A DNA stretch of 21,057 nt, from assembly GCA_027596035.1 (NCBI GenBank), contig JADGJA010000372.1, positions 1 through 21,057 of the forward strand, read 5' to 3'. The translations under genes and the position numbers were made by a program. This document shows, in pieces, positions 13,409 to 21,057 of the stretch; position 1 is the stretch's first letter, and every line of letters starts with the position of its first letter. The DNA is from Thoreauomyces humboldtii (lineage: Eukaryota > Chytridiomycota > Chytridiomycetes > Spizellomycetales > Powellomycetaceae). Below the pieces are notes generated by a model. That model was not told the origin of the DNA. It ran no database searches and saw nothing but the letters and a program-made list of their open reading frames with translations.

Positions 13409-14235
13409 ATGCAGCCTGCTCTCACACTCGGCAAGGAAGCTTTCGGCGTCTGGTACACTGTCTTGATCAGTCTCTCCCTCTGGTAACTGCCTACAGTCTT
13501 TCCCTCCTTTTTATCCCAGCCGAGGCTGGGACAAATGGCCTTGCCGAGAAGAGGGCGCTGATGCATCCCGTTCTTGTTTGCGCGTTCTTTTTCGAAAAGG
13601 TGGATGATGCAGATCGCACTGAACCTCGCCCGGGTCCTTCGCGCGCGCGGCGAACAAGAGTCATTCGCCATTCCCGTTCAGCTTCCGATGACCGAAGCAA
13701 TCGAGACGGCCGTGGTTGACGGTCAGGTTCCCTGGGTAAGGAAATGCCTGCGGTTGGTCTCCCGCTTCGACCGAGCTTATTGTGTTCGAACCGGAAGTCT
13801 GACAGTTGATCCTCGCTTGACTGTACGATAGATCAAGCGCCTGGAATCGGCTCAGGAAGCGGCACGGAACTCGTTCCTCATGCTGTTCATCTCGGCCGTG
13901 GCGGTCTCTACGGGTACGTACTTTCCATATCGCACCCATGTCTGAAACGCATCCCGTTGAGCTTTCCCTTTTTGATCCTCCTAGTCGGTGGCACGACTCT
14001 CTTGGCCACACTTGCTTGGTAAAGGCCCATCTGCCGCAGCGGCCGATGAAGCAGCCATCTGCTACGAGAACAAACCACTCATTTGTCACTTTGCAGGTCT
14101 CTCTTGATCGTCACGCTGTTTTGGAACGTCGGCGCCGTCATGTACACCTCGCCTGTCGTGCACGCCGCCTTCTCCTGCATCGCTTTCCCTATCGTCACCG
14201 CTCTGTTCATCATCTCGCTTATTCATGCCGCTTGA
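13409..14235 (+). CDS. small four-helix membrane protein, family not recognised
   Basis: Five exons join in frame with GT..AG introns: 13409-13482, 13600-13735, 13832-13913, 13985-14018, 14097-14235; 154 aa. None is conspicuous as an ORF alone. The joined protein has four hydrophobic stretches: about residues 12-34 (GVWYTVLISLSLWW...), 84-110 (SFLMLFISAVAVST and on), 111-130 (LLIVTLFWNVGAVMY) and 134-153 (AFSCIAFPIVTALFIISL). The roughly 50-residue loop after helix 1 ends in RLESAQEAARNS at the edge of helix 2. That layout and the R..AQ.A..N pattern are loosely reminiscent of MAPEG-type four-helix enzymes, but the match is weak and I would not name it so. Absence of a signal peptide beyond helix 1 suggests an ER or organelle membrane protein. 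Confidence is good that it is a gene and low for function. Confidence 0.7.
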
Positions 14236-14565
14236 GGATGATGGAGCGTGTGCCGAGGCTCGGGCGTACGTGTGTCTACTTGTTAGTTAGCTAGTTGGTC
14301 CTTGGAGATGAGTCAGAAAGAAACGCAATATATTTGCAGTCGGATCGGTATCGCGCTTGCAAAGACCTGATCTGATTCGGAAGGCACCGCGCGGGGGGGA
14401 TCGGAGGGCACAACCTGTGCCGATATCGAAAGTGCAAGGGGGAAGCTACGCAGGCGGTAGGATGGGTAGCGGTGGGAGATGGGAAAGAAGAAAGAACAAG
14501 GTTGAAAGTTCCTGCATGCAGTGCTACCAACGGGGTGCTTGCCTTGGTGGCCAAGCGAGTTTGTT
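14236..14565. other. intergenic between convergent genes
   Basis: Holds the 3' ends of the + strand membrane-protein gene and the - strand ERH gene. The short ORFs here have no recognisable content. Nothing else is seen. Confidence 0.5.
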
Positions 14566-15570
14566 TCAACGTCCCGCGGCAGCTTGCTACAAATATGCAA
14601 TGTTCAGTGGAATGTCTAGAATCTTGAAAGGAAAATGGCGGGAAGACTTACCTTTCGAAGGTGATGGTATACTCGGCTCTTGAACCAATTACGGTCGTGT
14701 GGTTGATACGTGCCTGTCGGTGGTTCGAGCCTGGATTTGGCAAAAAGTCGCCATTGAGAAAAACATCGCAAGAGAGGCTGAACAACGAGGGTACGAGAGG
14801 AACATGACTTACACAAGGCATGCGATATCTCCGAAGGTGTCGCTGTAATGATAAAAAAAAAGGGTTAACAAATGGCTGCCTCCGGATCCCATGTAATCGG
14901 AACAGGGAGCGGGTTTGGTTTTGACCAGATTCGCAAGGGCAATCCGGCAGATGTCCCGGTATCCGGTCTCCCTTGCCTCTCCAAAGAGACCCGCTTTCCC
15001 GCTTCGCTGCCTGCCATCCCGCTCAGTGTATTTGAATCTCTCTGACGTACATGTATTTTTGAAGGTCTTCGATGTCGTCTGTGCGGCAAAGAAACGTGTC
15101 AGCTCGCTGAAGACTAAATTTTGCCCCCCTACACTCTTCCATGTGCTTTCCGTACAGTGGATATTCCGGACGCTTGGGTTCAGCTGCTTCAGTCGGGACT
15201 CATATCTGGCAATGATGGCTGCAGGGAACGAGAACAGCAACCGTTACAGGAGGATCAGGTCTGTCGAAAACAAAGGGGGGGGGGGAGCTCAGGCGAAAGC
15301 TGGTCACCTTCCACGGCAAGACTGACGGTCTCGTGCTCTGGGGAAAGGTGAGAGGGTCGAGGCTACTTGTAAGCGGGTTGATGGACGTATGATGTCAAGC
15401 GCCAGGTCATTGAGCAGGAGTAGCATACCTTCCCATACACGGGTGTCCACTCGGCTTGGGTGGGTCTGAATGAGGAGAATGGTATGTGCCGTCTGAAAAT
15501 CGAGGGTCCGAATCTGAGGAAGCATTCTCCCGAAGAGCCCACAAGATAAATGCTGCAAAGCGCTCACCAT
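14566..15570 (-). CDS. ERH: enhancer of rudimentary homolog (ERH)
   Basis: Small conserved nuclear homodimer. In fission yeast Erh1 works with Mmi1 in removing meiotic mRNAs; animal ERH works with the Microprocessor and splicing factors. Minus-strand exons: 15570-15568, 15492-15429, 15337-15308, 15218-15156, 15078-15051, 14842-14813, 14730-14652, 14586-14566. The total is 318 nt, 105 aa; human ERH is 104 aa. All seven introns are GT..AG, 65-208 nt. Joined landmarks match the family in order: MTAHTILLIQ (human MSHTILLVQ), ARYESRLKQLNPSVRNIHY (plant LKEINPSLRNITY), DIEDLQKYIDTFGDIACLV, then TGTYQPHDRNWFKSRVYHHL (human [20 protein letters not shown]) and a short QAAAGR end. Every junction keeps phase and restores the family alignment without gaps, so the model is strong. 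The first coding exon is the ATG alone. Confidence 0.93.
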
Positions 15571-15910
15571 TGTTGGTGGACGAGTACCTGCGTTGTAAGG
15601 AGATGAGTAGCTCGTGAATGGAAGGTGCGGGGGGGTGTTGAATTTCTATGCGTGCGAGAGATCAGTTCCCCGTGCAAGACGAAGGCCGGAACGACGACGA
15701 CTCGTTCCTCAACGCGCGCATTCATTCCCCTTGCACGAACCAGCATTTCCAACGAACTCCAGTCAACCTTCCAAACTGCCCGCGAGCACCACCACCGTCA
15801 TCGCCGCAACATCTGGGACACCATCGCGTATCGGCATCCATATCATTCCTGCCTGATTCCGGAGTAGCTCCTCGCCCCAGAAAACGAGCCGGACCGCCGC
15901 GCGCATAGCC
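15571..15910. promoter_or_regulatory. divergent promoter region, ERH / ATG27
   Basis: The start codons of ERH (-) and the Atg27-like gene (+) face away from each other across 340 bases, so the 5' UTRs and promoters of both must fit here. Several overlapping ORFs on both strands are visible but carry no domain. No TATA box is obvious. Confidence 0.55.
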
Positions 15911-17173
15911 ATGCTCACCATCACCGCTGCCCTTCTCTTTGCCGGGGGCGTCTGGATCCCCGCCATCGTGCTGGCCGCACCTCAAGAACTGCACGCCCTG
16001 GATTACGACTGTTCGACTCTCTTGGGGAAAAAGTACAGTCTCGCAAGCTCGGATTTCAACGTCACAACGACGACGACAAAGAAGTTCGGGAAGCAGGTCA
16101 CGACGTTGACGGGCAACCCATGCAGGGCGCTGGACACGGCGTTTGACCCGTTGGTGAAGGATACATGTGGCAGCGATACTTGGTTCTGCTTGGTATGTGT
16201 CAGAAAACTGAAAAGGATGCCACATTCGAAAACGCGGCGAATGCTGTTGCGAAGCATTGCTGTCAACACGGATCAACGAAGGATCATGGTTCATGGAAAG
16301 CACGCACGGGGTAGAGATGGAGGCAGCGATGCTGTCTGCCGCTGGACGATGACGGAAGCGGGGCACCAGCATGAGAGACACAGAAACTTGGACCTCCATC
16401 TCATGTTTCGACCTCATAGACAGACACGTTCGAGAAGACAGACGCGGCACCAGTTCTTGAAGATGCCATCAAACTGGCCGCGGCTGCACCCGAACCGATC
16501 GCACGCGGTGATGAATTTGACCTCATCTTCAAGAGCACTGATGTGACGGTTAATCTTTCCATCACGTGCGGCAACTCTCCCGTGAGTGGCAGTCTGCACC
16601 TGGTCCCACGCTTTTTTTTCGCTTGACTGATGCAATGTACGACGATGGATTGTAGGACGCCCCGAAACTGATATCGCATACGGACAACCTTTACACGCTC
16701 GCATGGACAACGAAGGGAGCTTGCGGTCCAGGGGAGACACCGCCCGGGAACCCATCTCAAACACCGGTGAAGGGCGGCGACGACAAGAACATGTCGGGAG
16801 CAGGCATCTTTTGGACCCTGATCTTCGTGGCCTTGCTGGCTTACCTTGTGATCGGTTCAGCTTACAACTACACGGTCTTCAGGAGTACGTGGAACCCGAC
16901 GTGCTTTCGCATAGAGGTCGCTACCGCATCTAGTCTTGCTAATCCCTTGATGTCAATTTTGTTTTCGCTTCGCCAGTACGTTCGTTTCCAGACATACTGC
17001 CGCACTGGTACCTGTGGAGCGCTGGTCTTGCCGTCGCTTGGGTGAGTTGCCTACTTGCGCATCGTCGATCGTTTCCGGCAAGCTCACATCTTTTCTTCGT
17101 TGAATTTCAGGATTTCGTCGCCACGTGCTGGGAACGCGCGAGGGGAAGTGCTGGAAACTATGTCCGGATCTGA
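15911..17173 (+). CDS. ATG27: Atg27-like type I membrane protein (MRH fold)
   Basis: Atg27 cycles between Golgi, endosome and vacuole and supports Atg9 traffic in autophagy. Exons: 15911-16192, 16420-16581, 16656-16884, 16977-17041, 17111-17173; 266 aa. A signal peptide (MLTITAALLFAGGVWIPAIV) starts at the first ATG. The lumenal part has paired cysteines and family-like segments: CSTLLGKKYSLASSDF, LSITCGNSP and LYTLAWTTKGAC, the last being the W..AC end typical of the Atg27/mannose-6-phosphate-receptor-like domain. One transmembrane helix lies at about residues 199-217 (IFWTLIFVALLAYLVIGSAY). The cytosolic tail has FPDILPHWYLWSAGL and ends in YVRI, a YxxØ signal at the very C-terminus, as yeast Atg27 ends in YSAV. 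Intron 1 (227 nt) is the least certain join; the acceptor at 16418-16419 was chosen because the only open frame upstream of DAAPVLEDAIK begins there. A generic cation-dependent M6P-receptor-like protein is the alternative. Confidence 0.82.
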
Positions 17174-17696
17174 ATCGAGGGGTTCTCTGAAAACTTCGGG
17201 ATCGGCGGCTTGTTGAACCACGTACGGACCGCGCGCGCGCGCCCAGCAGAAACAATAGATGCCTGGCGCTGGGAACATGCCCTTGCCTCTCCGTCGTTGC
17301 AAATAAATCATAGGAAGAGCAACGGGCCACTGGAAAGAAACCCGAGACAGGCACGATCCGCCACTTCGAGCTGGTTGGGGTTCGGCCAGAAGTTCAAATC
17401 AACGCTGAGATGGCTAGGCGTCCATATGGGCGGACCGAGCCTCCTGTTTGCTGGGAACGGCGACCAACTCTGTGTGTGCCAATTGATATTTCGACAAAGT
17501 GCCGAATGATATGCCGAAGTGAAAACAAGTAGTGGGGATGGATGACGCCCGTCCGACCCACAGCCCCAAACTCTTGCATTGCGCGCGCCGTCAGACACGG
17601 AGGCAGATTGATGGAAAGCAGAAAAAGGAAGGATGTTCTTTTTTTTTTCCAAAGCGAAACGGGGGGGCCAGCTCCGTGCGTGCGGGGTGCTTTTCT
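17174..17696. other. intergenic between convergent genes
   Basis: Lies between the stop of the Atg27-like gene (+) and the stop of the Mpo1-like gene (-). A T-run at about 17639-17648 reads as an A-run downstream of the Mpo1-like stop on the minus strand. The 240-aa minus-strand ORF spanning 17308-18030 overlaps the last exons of the Mpo1-like gene in another frame, is Arg/Pro-rich and is not credible. No gene is seen. Confidence 0.5.
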
Positions 17697-18848
17697 TCAC
17701 TTTGTCTTTTTGCTTCCTTTGCTGGCCTTCCATTCCGCGATGGCCTTGTCCACGCTCTGTTGCAGGTCGACTCGGAGTTGCGGTCGGTATCCGAGGACGA
17801 AGAGGAACTCGATCCAGACAAAGAACGGTGCGAGGACGAGGGCCTGGACGAGGTTGTCGAGGAGTGCGGGTGCGCGTTTTTCTATCAAACCGTGGCTCAC
17901 TGCGAGTTGCGGAGGGGAAATGACGGGTCAGCGGGCAAAGGAAAGGTCGATGGCTAGATATGAGATATGGACGAGACGTACGGAACTGGAAGATCCAGCT
18001 GACCACGAAGAGCCCGGTCGCGGCCATCATCGGCGTGAACTAGCAAGGGAAGCTGGTCAGGTCGAGACATCAGGAAGCCCGATCCGAAGGGGATGCATCA
18101 GCTTACTCCGAGAATGTGGTCCTTTGCGGCGACGACGTTGGCGTAGTGGACCATGGCAGTCATCAGAGGAAGGTATAGGGTCTGGATGATGGTGGGTAAG
18201 CATGATGGTAAGGGGTTGTCGAGGTGGAAGCCGAAGGAAACGTTGGGGGAACTCACGCCAGCGATGGGGTCCAAGATGATGTAGTAGAGGTTGTACACGA
18301 AGCCGAAAAGGAACGCCCCGTTGAGAGGGAGCTGATCCGAGAGGGCCCACGTGAACGCCGTGCCGGTTTGCGTGAACTGGGTGGGTGGAGAGAAGGGTGA
18401 AGGGTTTGAGAACCCGCAGCGTTTTTGCGTAGGAAGGAGTGCTTAACCGACCCAGATCATGGCGGACCAGAGGATGGAGGGCACAAAGATGCCGTGGACG
18501 ATCTGATTGCTGTTCGAGGAAGGAAGAAGCGTCAGTTTGATACAAGGTCCGCGCCAGCTCGATCGAAGTGTTGGAACATACAAGCCATTGTTGTGGTCTG
18601 CTCGATTGAGCAAAGAAGAAGAGAGCGGAGAGCGAAGAAGCGAAGAAGCGAAGAAGAAGAAGAAGAAGAAGAAGAGAAGGAACAACAAGCAAGGGGGAAA
18701 GAGACGTCAGTATGCCATATCATAGTCCCGTCGAGCGAGTAGATGAATTCTCTGTCTCCTTCTCTCACTCCATCAAACCACGAACGGGGGATGGGGTCTT
18801 ACACTGTCCGTACTGCAACAGCTGATCCTTGAAGTTGAAGGCAGTCAT
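17697..18848 (-). CDS. MPO1: Mpo1-like (DUF962) ER dioxygenase
   Basis: Yeast Mpo1 is an Fe(II)-dependent dioxygenase in the ER that shortens 2-hydroxy fatty acids from phytosphingosine breakdown. Minus-strand exons: 18848-18803, 18597-18582, 18509-18452, 18376-18257, 18181-18107, 18039-17982, 17899-17697; 191 aa, close to the family length. Landmarks: MTAFNFKDQLLQYGQYHNN at the N-terminus, with the YH motif completed by the 16-nt second exon; NQIVHGIFVPSILWSAMIW, with the second conserved His; FGFVYNLYYIILDPIAG; PLMTAMVHYAN; VVSWIFQF; then HGLIEKRAPALLDNLVQAL, followed by APFFVWIEFLFVLGY. Several membrane helices are evident. The C-terminus is KKTK, a dilysine ER-retrieval form (KKxx). All introns are GT..AG; the donor of intron 3 (GTCGGT) is weak but the only one that keeps frame. 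Intron 1 contains a long CTT-rich tract. Confidence 0.88.
18650..18674 (+). repeat. (GAA)n microsatellite in intron 1 of the Mpo1-like gene
   Basis: A pure GAA run on the + strand inside a wider purine-rich stretch at about 18612-18680. On the transcribed strand it is a CTT polypyrimidine tract ending about 50 bases before the acceptor of intron 1, so it may strengthen that acceptor. Confidence 0.85.
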
Positions 18849-19323
18849 TGGGTAAAATGAAGGGAATGGACGATGACGGGGGATATATATGGTCCTTCCT
18901 GCGTTCTTTGTCCTCTTGTTGGTTCCTCGACGATGTAAAAATGGGCAGAGCGGAAGGACACACGAGGAACAGAGAGAGTGGTTTGCGGCATGTGGCGTGT
19001 GTGGACAAAGAAAAAGAAAGAGAGAGAGAAGCGGACATCATGCACGAGTTCTTTCTTCGCTCCTCTCGCACCCCGACTCACGGCACCCTCGCACCCACGA
19101 CTGTCCTGTACTGTACTTGTACTGTACACTGTATTGATACGGCAATCGAATAGTATCGATACCCATCATAGATCGTCGTTCGTCTGGTAGAGACCTGTAG
19201 ACGAGAGACAGAGAGACAGACAGACAGACAGACAGACAAAGAGTCACAGCTGTTGCAACAACAACACACGCACATCTTCCTTTGAACGCCCGGGTCCTCA
19301 CCGCCCCCCACTCACTCAGTCGA
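18849..19323. promoter_or_regulatory. divergent promoter region, Mpo1-like / thiolase-like
   Basis: 475 bases separate two start codons that point away from each other. Visible elements: ATATATAT at about 18884-18891, about 36-43 bases upstream of the Mpo1-like ATG and a possible TATA box for that gene; a GA-rich stretch near 19010-19030; a cluster of TGTACT/TGTAC units at 19106-19128; the palindrome GTATCGATAC at 19153-19162 with a near copy GTATTGATAC at 19131-19140; and a GACA repeat at 19213-19238. Binding factors are unknown. Confidence 0.5.
19213..19238 (+). repeat. (GACA)n microsatellite
   Basis: Six tandem GACA units, preceded by GAGA-rich sequence, lying about 85 bases upstream of the thiolase-like start codon and probably in its 5' UTR or core promoter. 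Confidence 0.85.
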
Positions 19324-19569
19324 ATGCCTCCCATCCGCATCCCTCGCTCCGTGCGCATCATCGGCACTGGCATCACTCCGCTCAACCCACGGACTCCCTC
19401 CGCCCTGCATGCTTCCTCCAACCCAACACCCACCGTCCTCATGCAGCAGGCACTCCGCTTCGCCCTGGACAATGCCGGCGTGTCCCTCAAGGACCTCAAC
19501 GGGCTCATCGCGGTGCCCTCCCTCGCAGACACCCACTTCATGGTATGTGCTGTCTGCAGCGCACCTTCC

Positions 19570-19604
<35 letters not shown>

Positions 19605-20821
19605 GAGGGGCACCGGCATCCTGTGCATGCTCCGCCCCCTCAGAGAAACTGATCCCCCCCACGTCTCTGCAATCCCATCTAGGAAGCACACTACCTAGCC
19701 ACTCAGATCGGCATGCTCCCCGGAAGGAGCAAGATCGTACGCACCATGGACACGGGCGGAGCGGGCCCCGTGACAGGTCTCCTGGAGGCAAAGCGCATGA
19801 TCATGCACGAAGGCGTCGACCTGGTCGCGGTCGTGGCCGGGGACGCCGTCAAGAATCTCACCGGAGAAGAGTTCCTGAAGCGCGCCGACCAGACCTGCAA
19901 CCATCCCGAGGCCGGCCTCAAGTCGCCCGTCATCCCGTCCGGCTACGATCGCATCGCCCAGTACCAGATGAAGAACTTTGGCATCACCCGCGAGCAGCTC
20001 GCCTCCTGCTCCGCCCTCATGTCCATCATGGCCAGTCGCCACCCCTCGGCCCTCACCCGCGTGCCGCGCACCATAGAGGACATCCTCTCGGCCCGCCACG
20101 TCGCCCCCGTCACCAGCGTCCTCGAGTGCGCCAGGCGCGCCGACGGAGGTGCCGCCATCCTGCTCGCGAGCTCGAGCTTCCTGGAACGCAAGGGTCTCGC
20201 CCGAGACACGGGCGTGGTGGTCTCGGGCGGCGGCGAAGCCGCCGGACCCCTGTTCCCGCCCAAGGACATTGCTCACATATCCGAGGACATGTTCTCGTGC
20301 GAGGAAGCAGCCGGCGTAGCCTACGAGGAGGCTCAGGTCGGACCCAACGACATCGATTTCTTCGGACTGTAAGTGTCTCTCTGCCCCATACCTCTCCATG
20401 GCGGGTTCCAGGATGCGTCTCCACTCACCCCCGCATGCTTCCCCCGTGCAGCTACGACTGCTTCCCGATCTGCCTTATCCGCGCCGTCGAAGCCGTGGGC
20501 CTGGCACCCAAGGGCCACGGCGGCTCCTTCATCGAGGATCGCTACCACCAGATCCTCACCGGGCTCCGCAAGGACCCAAAGAACTACAAGCCGCAGGACG
20601 TGTTCCCCATCAACACGCACGGAGGTCTCCTGGCTTTCGGTGCACCCTGGGAGGTTCCCGCAATGTACAACATCATCGAGGCCGTCGACCAGCTGACCAA
20701 CCGTGCTGGGCCCGACCGACAGGTCAGGAACGCGAGGAGAGCCCTGGTGTACGGAAACGGTGGCATCTTCTCGGCTTCCGCCGTTGCCATACTTTCGAGG
20801 ATCCCCAATTTCTCGTCGTGA
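19324..20821 (+). CDS. thiolase-fold protein without catalytic cysteines
   Basis: Exons 19324-19542, 19683-20368 and 20452-20821 give 424 aa, about thiolase length. ATG 19324 is the first ATG and precedes the conserved start RSVRIIGTGITPL. The fold is shown by ALDNAGVSLKDLNGLIAVPS, CARRADGGAAILLAS, KGHGGSFIE and NTHGG (356-360), the last keeping the catalytic-type His358. The nucleophile region that reads C-A-S-G in thiolases is DTGGA here (96-100); the C-terminal C-x-GGG position is Y402-GNGG; and the HDCF motif of SCP-x thiolases is YDCF (303-306). Loss of both Cys with Tyr at these places is the pattern of the nonspecific lipid-transfer-protein/Ltp2-type thiolase-like branch, some members of which are retro-aldolases on acyl-CoA side chains. 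An ordinary thiolase reaction is unlikely; the substrate is unknown. No PTS1 signal is present (ends NFSS). Confidence 0.88.
19570..19604 (+). repeat. (TCA)n microsatellite in intron 1 of the thiolase-like gene
   Basis: About eleven and a half TCA units inside the 140-nt intron 19543-19682. Read as protein this would give poly-Ser, or poly-Asp on the other strand, but it is removed by splicing in the chosen model. Confidence 0.9.
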
Positions 20822-21057
20822 GGGGCTACCTACAGAGTCCCCTCCAGCGCTTCAACCCTCCAGCATCGTTTTTTTTTATTACTAGTAGCCACCCTTTTAA
20901 TATAGAAGCAACAGCCGACATTCATTCGGCTGATACCCATCCAGACAACATATCTCTTGTATCGTGTACTGGTCGGGGCTTCTGCTGTCTCGTTCAAAGT
21001 CGCGAGTACGGACAGAGCCACACATTGAAGAGCACAGCCACAATGACAGGCAAACTC
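20822..21057 (+). other. 3' flank of the thiolase-like gene
   Basis: Presumed 3' UTR, with a T-run at about 20870-20877 and AT-rich sequence to about 20905. Nothing else is recognisable before the window ends. Confidence 0.4.

Noticed and set aside
14718..14730. tRNA-like B box (GGTTCGAGCC)
   Set aside because: No A box or cloverleaf around it; it lies at an ERH exon boundary on the other strand.
14809..15240. 143-aa minus-strand ORF as a single gene
   Set aside because: It strings together pieces of ERH exons and introns; the spliced ERH model explains the region much better.
15280..15350. Plus-strand coding segment (HGKTDGLVLWGK)
   Set aside because: It looks protein-like, but it is the complement of ERH exon 3 and its introns, which are fixed by family alignment.
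15722..16450. 242-aa minus-strand ORF
   Set aside because: Antisense to the Atg27-like exon 1 and the divergent promoter, with no recognisable domain.
17308..18030. 240-aa minus-strand ORF, Arg/Pro-rich
   Set aside because: Overlaps the Mpo1-like exons in another frame; composition is typical of a shadow frame.
19038..19691. 217-aa minus-strand ORF with a poly-Asp run
   Set aside because: The poly-Asp is the complement of the TCA intron repeat in the thiolase-like gene; no domain.
19695..20399. 234-aa minus-strand ORF
   Set aside because: Antisense to thiolase-like exon 2, which has strong family motifs.

Overview
This window looks like nuclear DNA from an intron-dense fungus, most likely a basidiomycete. 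The main evidence is protein-coding genes broken by many short GT..AG introns (mostly 58-95 nt), small intergenic gaps, fungal protein families (Atg27, Mpo1, a Kre9/Knh1-like wall protein) and a cullin-1 with ten introns. I cannot assign a genus.

Layout, left to right: (1) positions 1-3917, + strand, the 3' part of a full-size ABCC (MRP-type) ABC transporter whose 5' end lies outside the window. (2) 4896-6320, - strand, a secreted Ser/Thr-rich cell-surface protein with a Kre9/Knh1-like domain and a GPI-signal-like tail. Its reading frame is broken at two places. (3) about 6340-6699, + strand, a coding-looking fragment without a good start. (4) 7427-10622, + strand, cullin-1/Cdc53, the SCF ubiquitin-ligase scaffold, in 11 exons. 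(5) 11027-12982, + strand, a SAP-domain protein with an F-box-like segment, possibly an SCF substrate receptor next to the scaffold gene. (6) 13409-14235, + strand, a 154-aa four-helix membrane protein that I do not recognise. (7) 14566-15570, - strand, enhancer of rudimentary homolog (ERH), only 105 aa but cut into eight exons, the first coding exon being the ATG alone. (8) 15911-17173, + strand, an Atg27-like autophagy membrane protein ending in a YxxØ sorting motif. (9) 17697-18848, - strand, an Mpo1-like (DUF962) ER dioxygenase in seven exons, one of only 16 nt, ending in KKTK. (10) 19324-20821, + strand, a thiolase-fold protein that keeps the NTHGG motif but lacks both catalytic cysteines, resembling the thiolase-like aldolase/lipid-transfer branch.

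The genes look like ordinary chromosomal housekeeping and accessory genes rather than one pathway. The only functional pairing the order suggests is cullin-1 with the F-box-like gene, and that is inference. ERH/ATG27 and MPO1/thiolase-like are divergent pairs that probably share promoter regions. Genes 6 and 7, and genes 8 and 9, are convergent. I found no tRNA, rRNA, CRISPR array, transposon or virus. The small spliced genes ERH and MPO1 are almost invisible as plain ORFs and were found by joining exons by eye. All exon joins are predictions from splice-site motifs, frame and family alignment from memory, with no transcript data.
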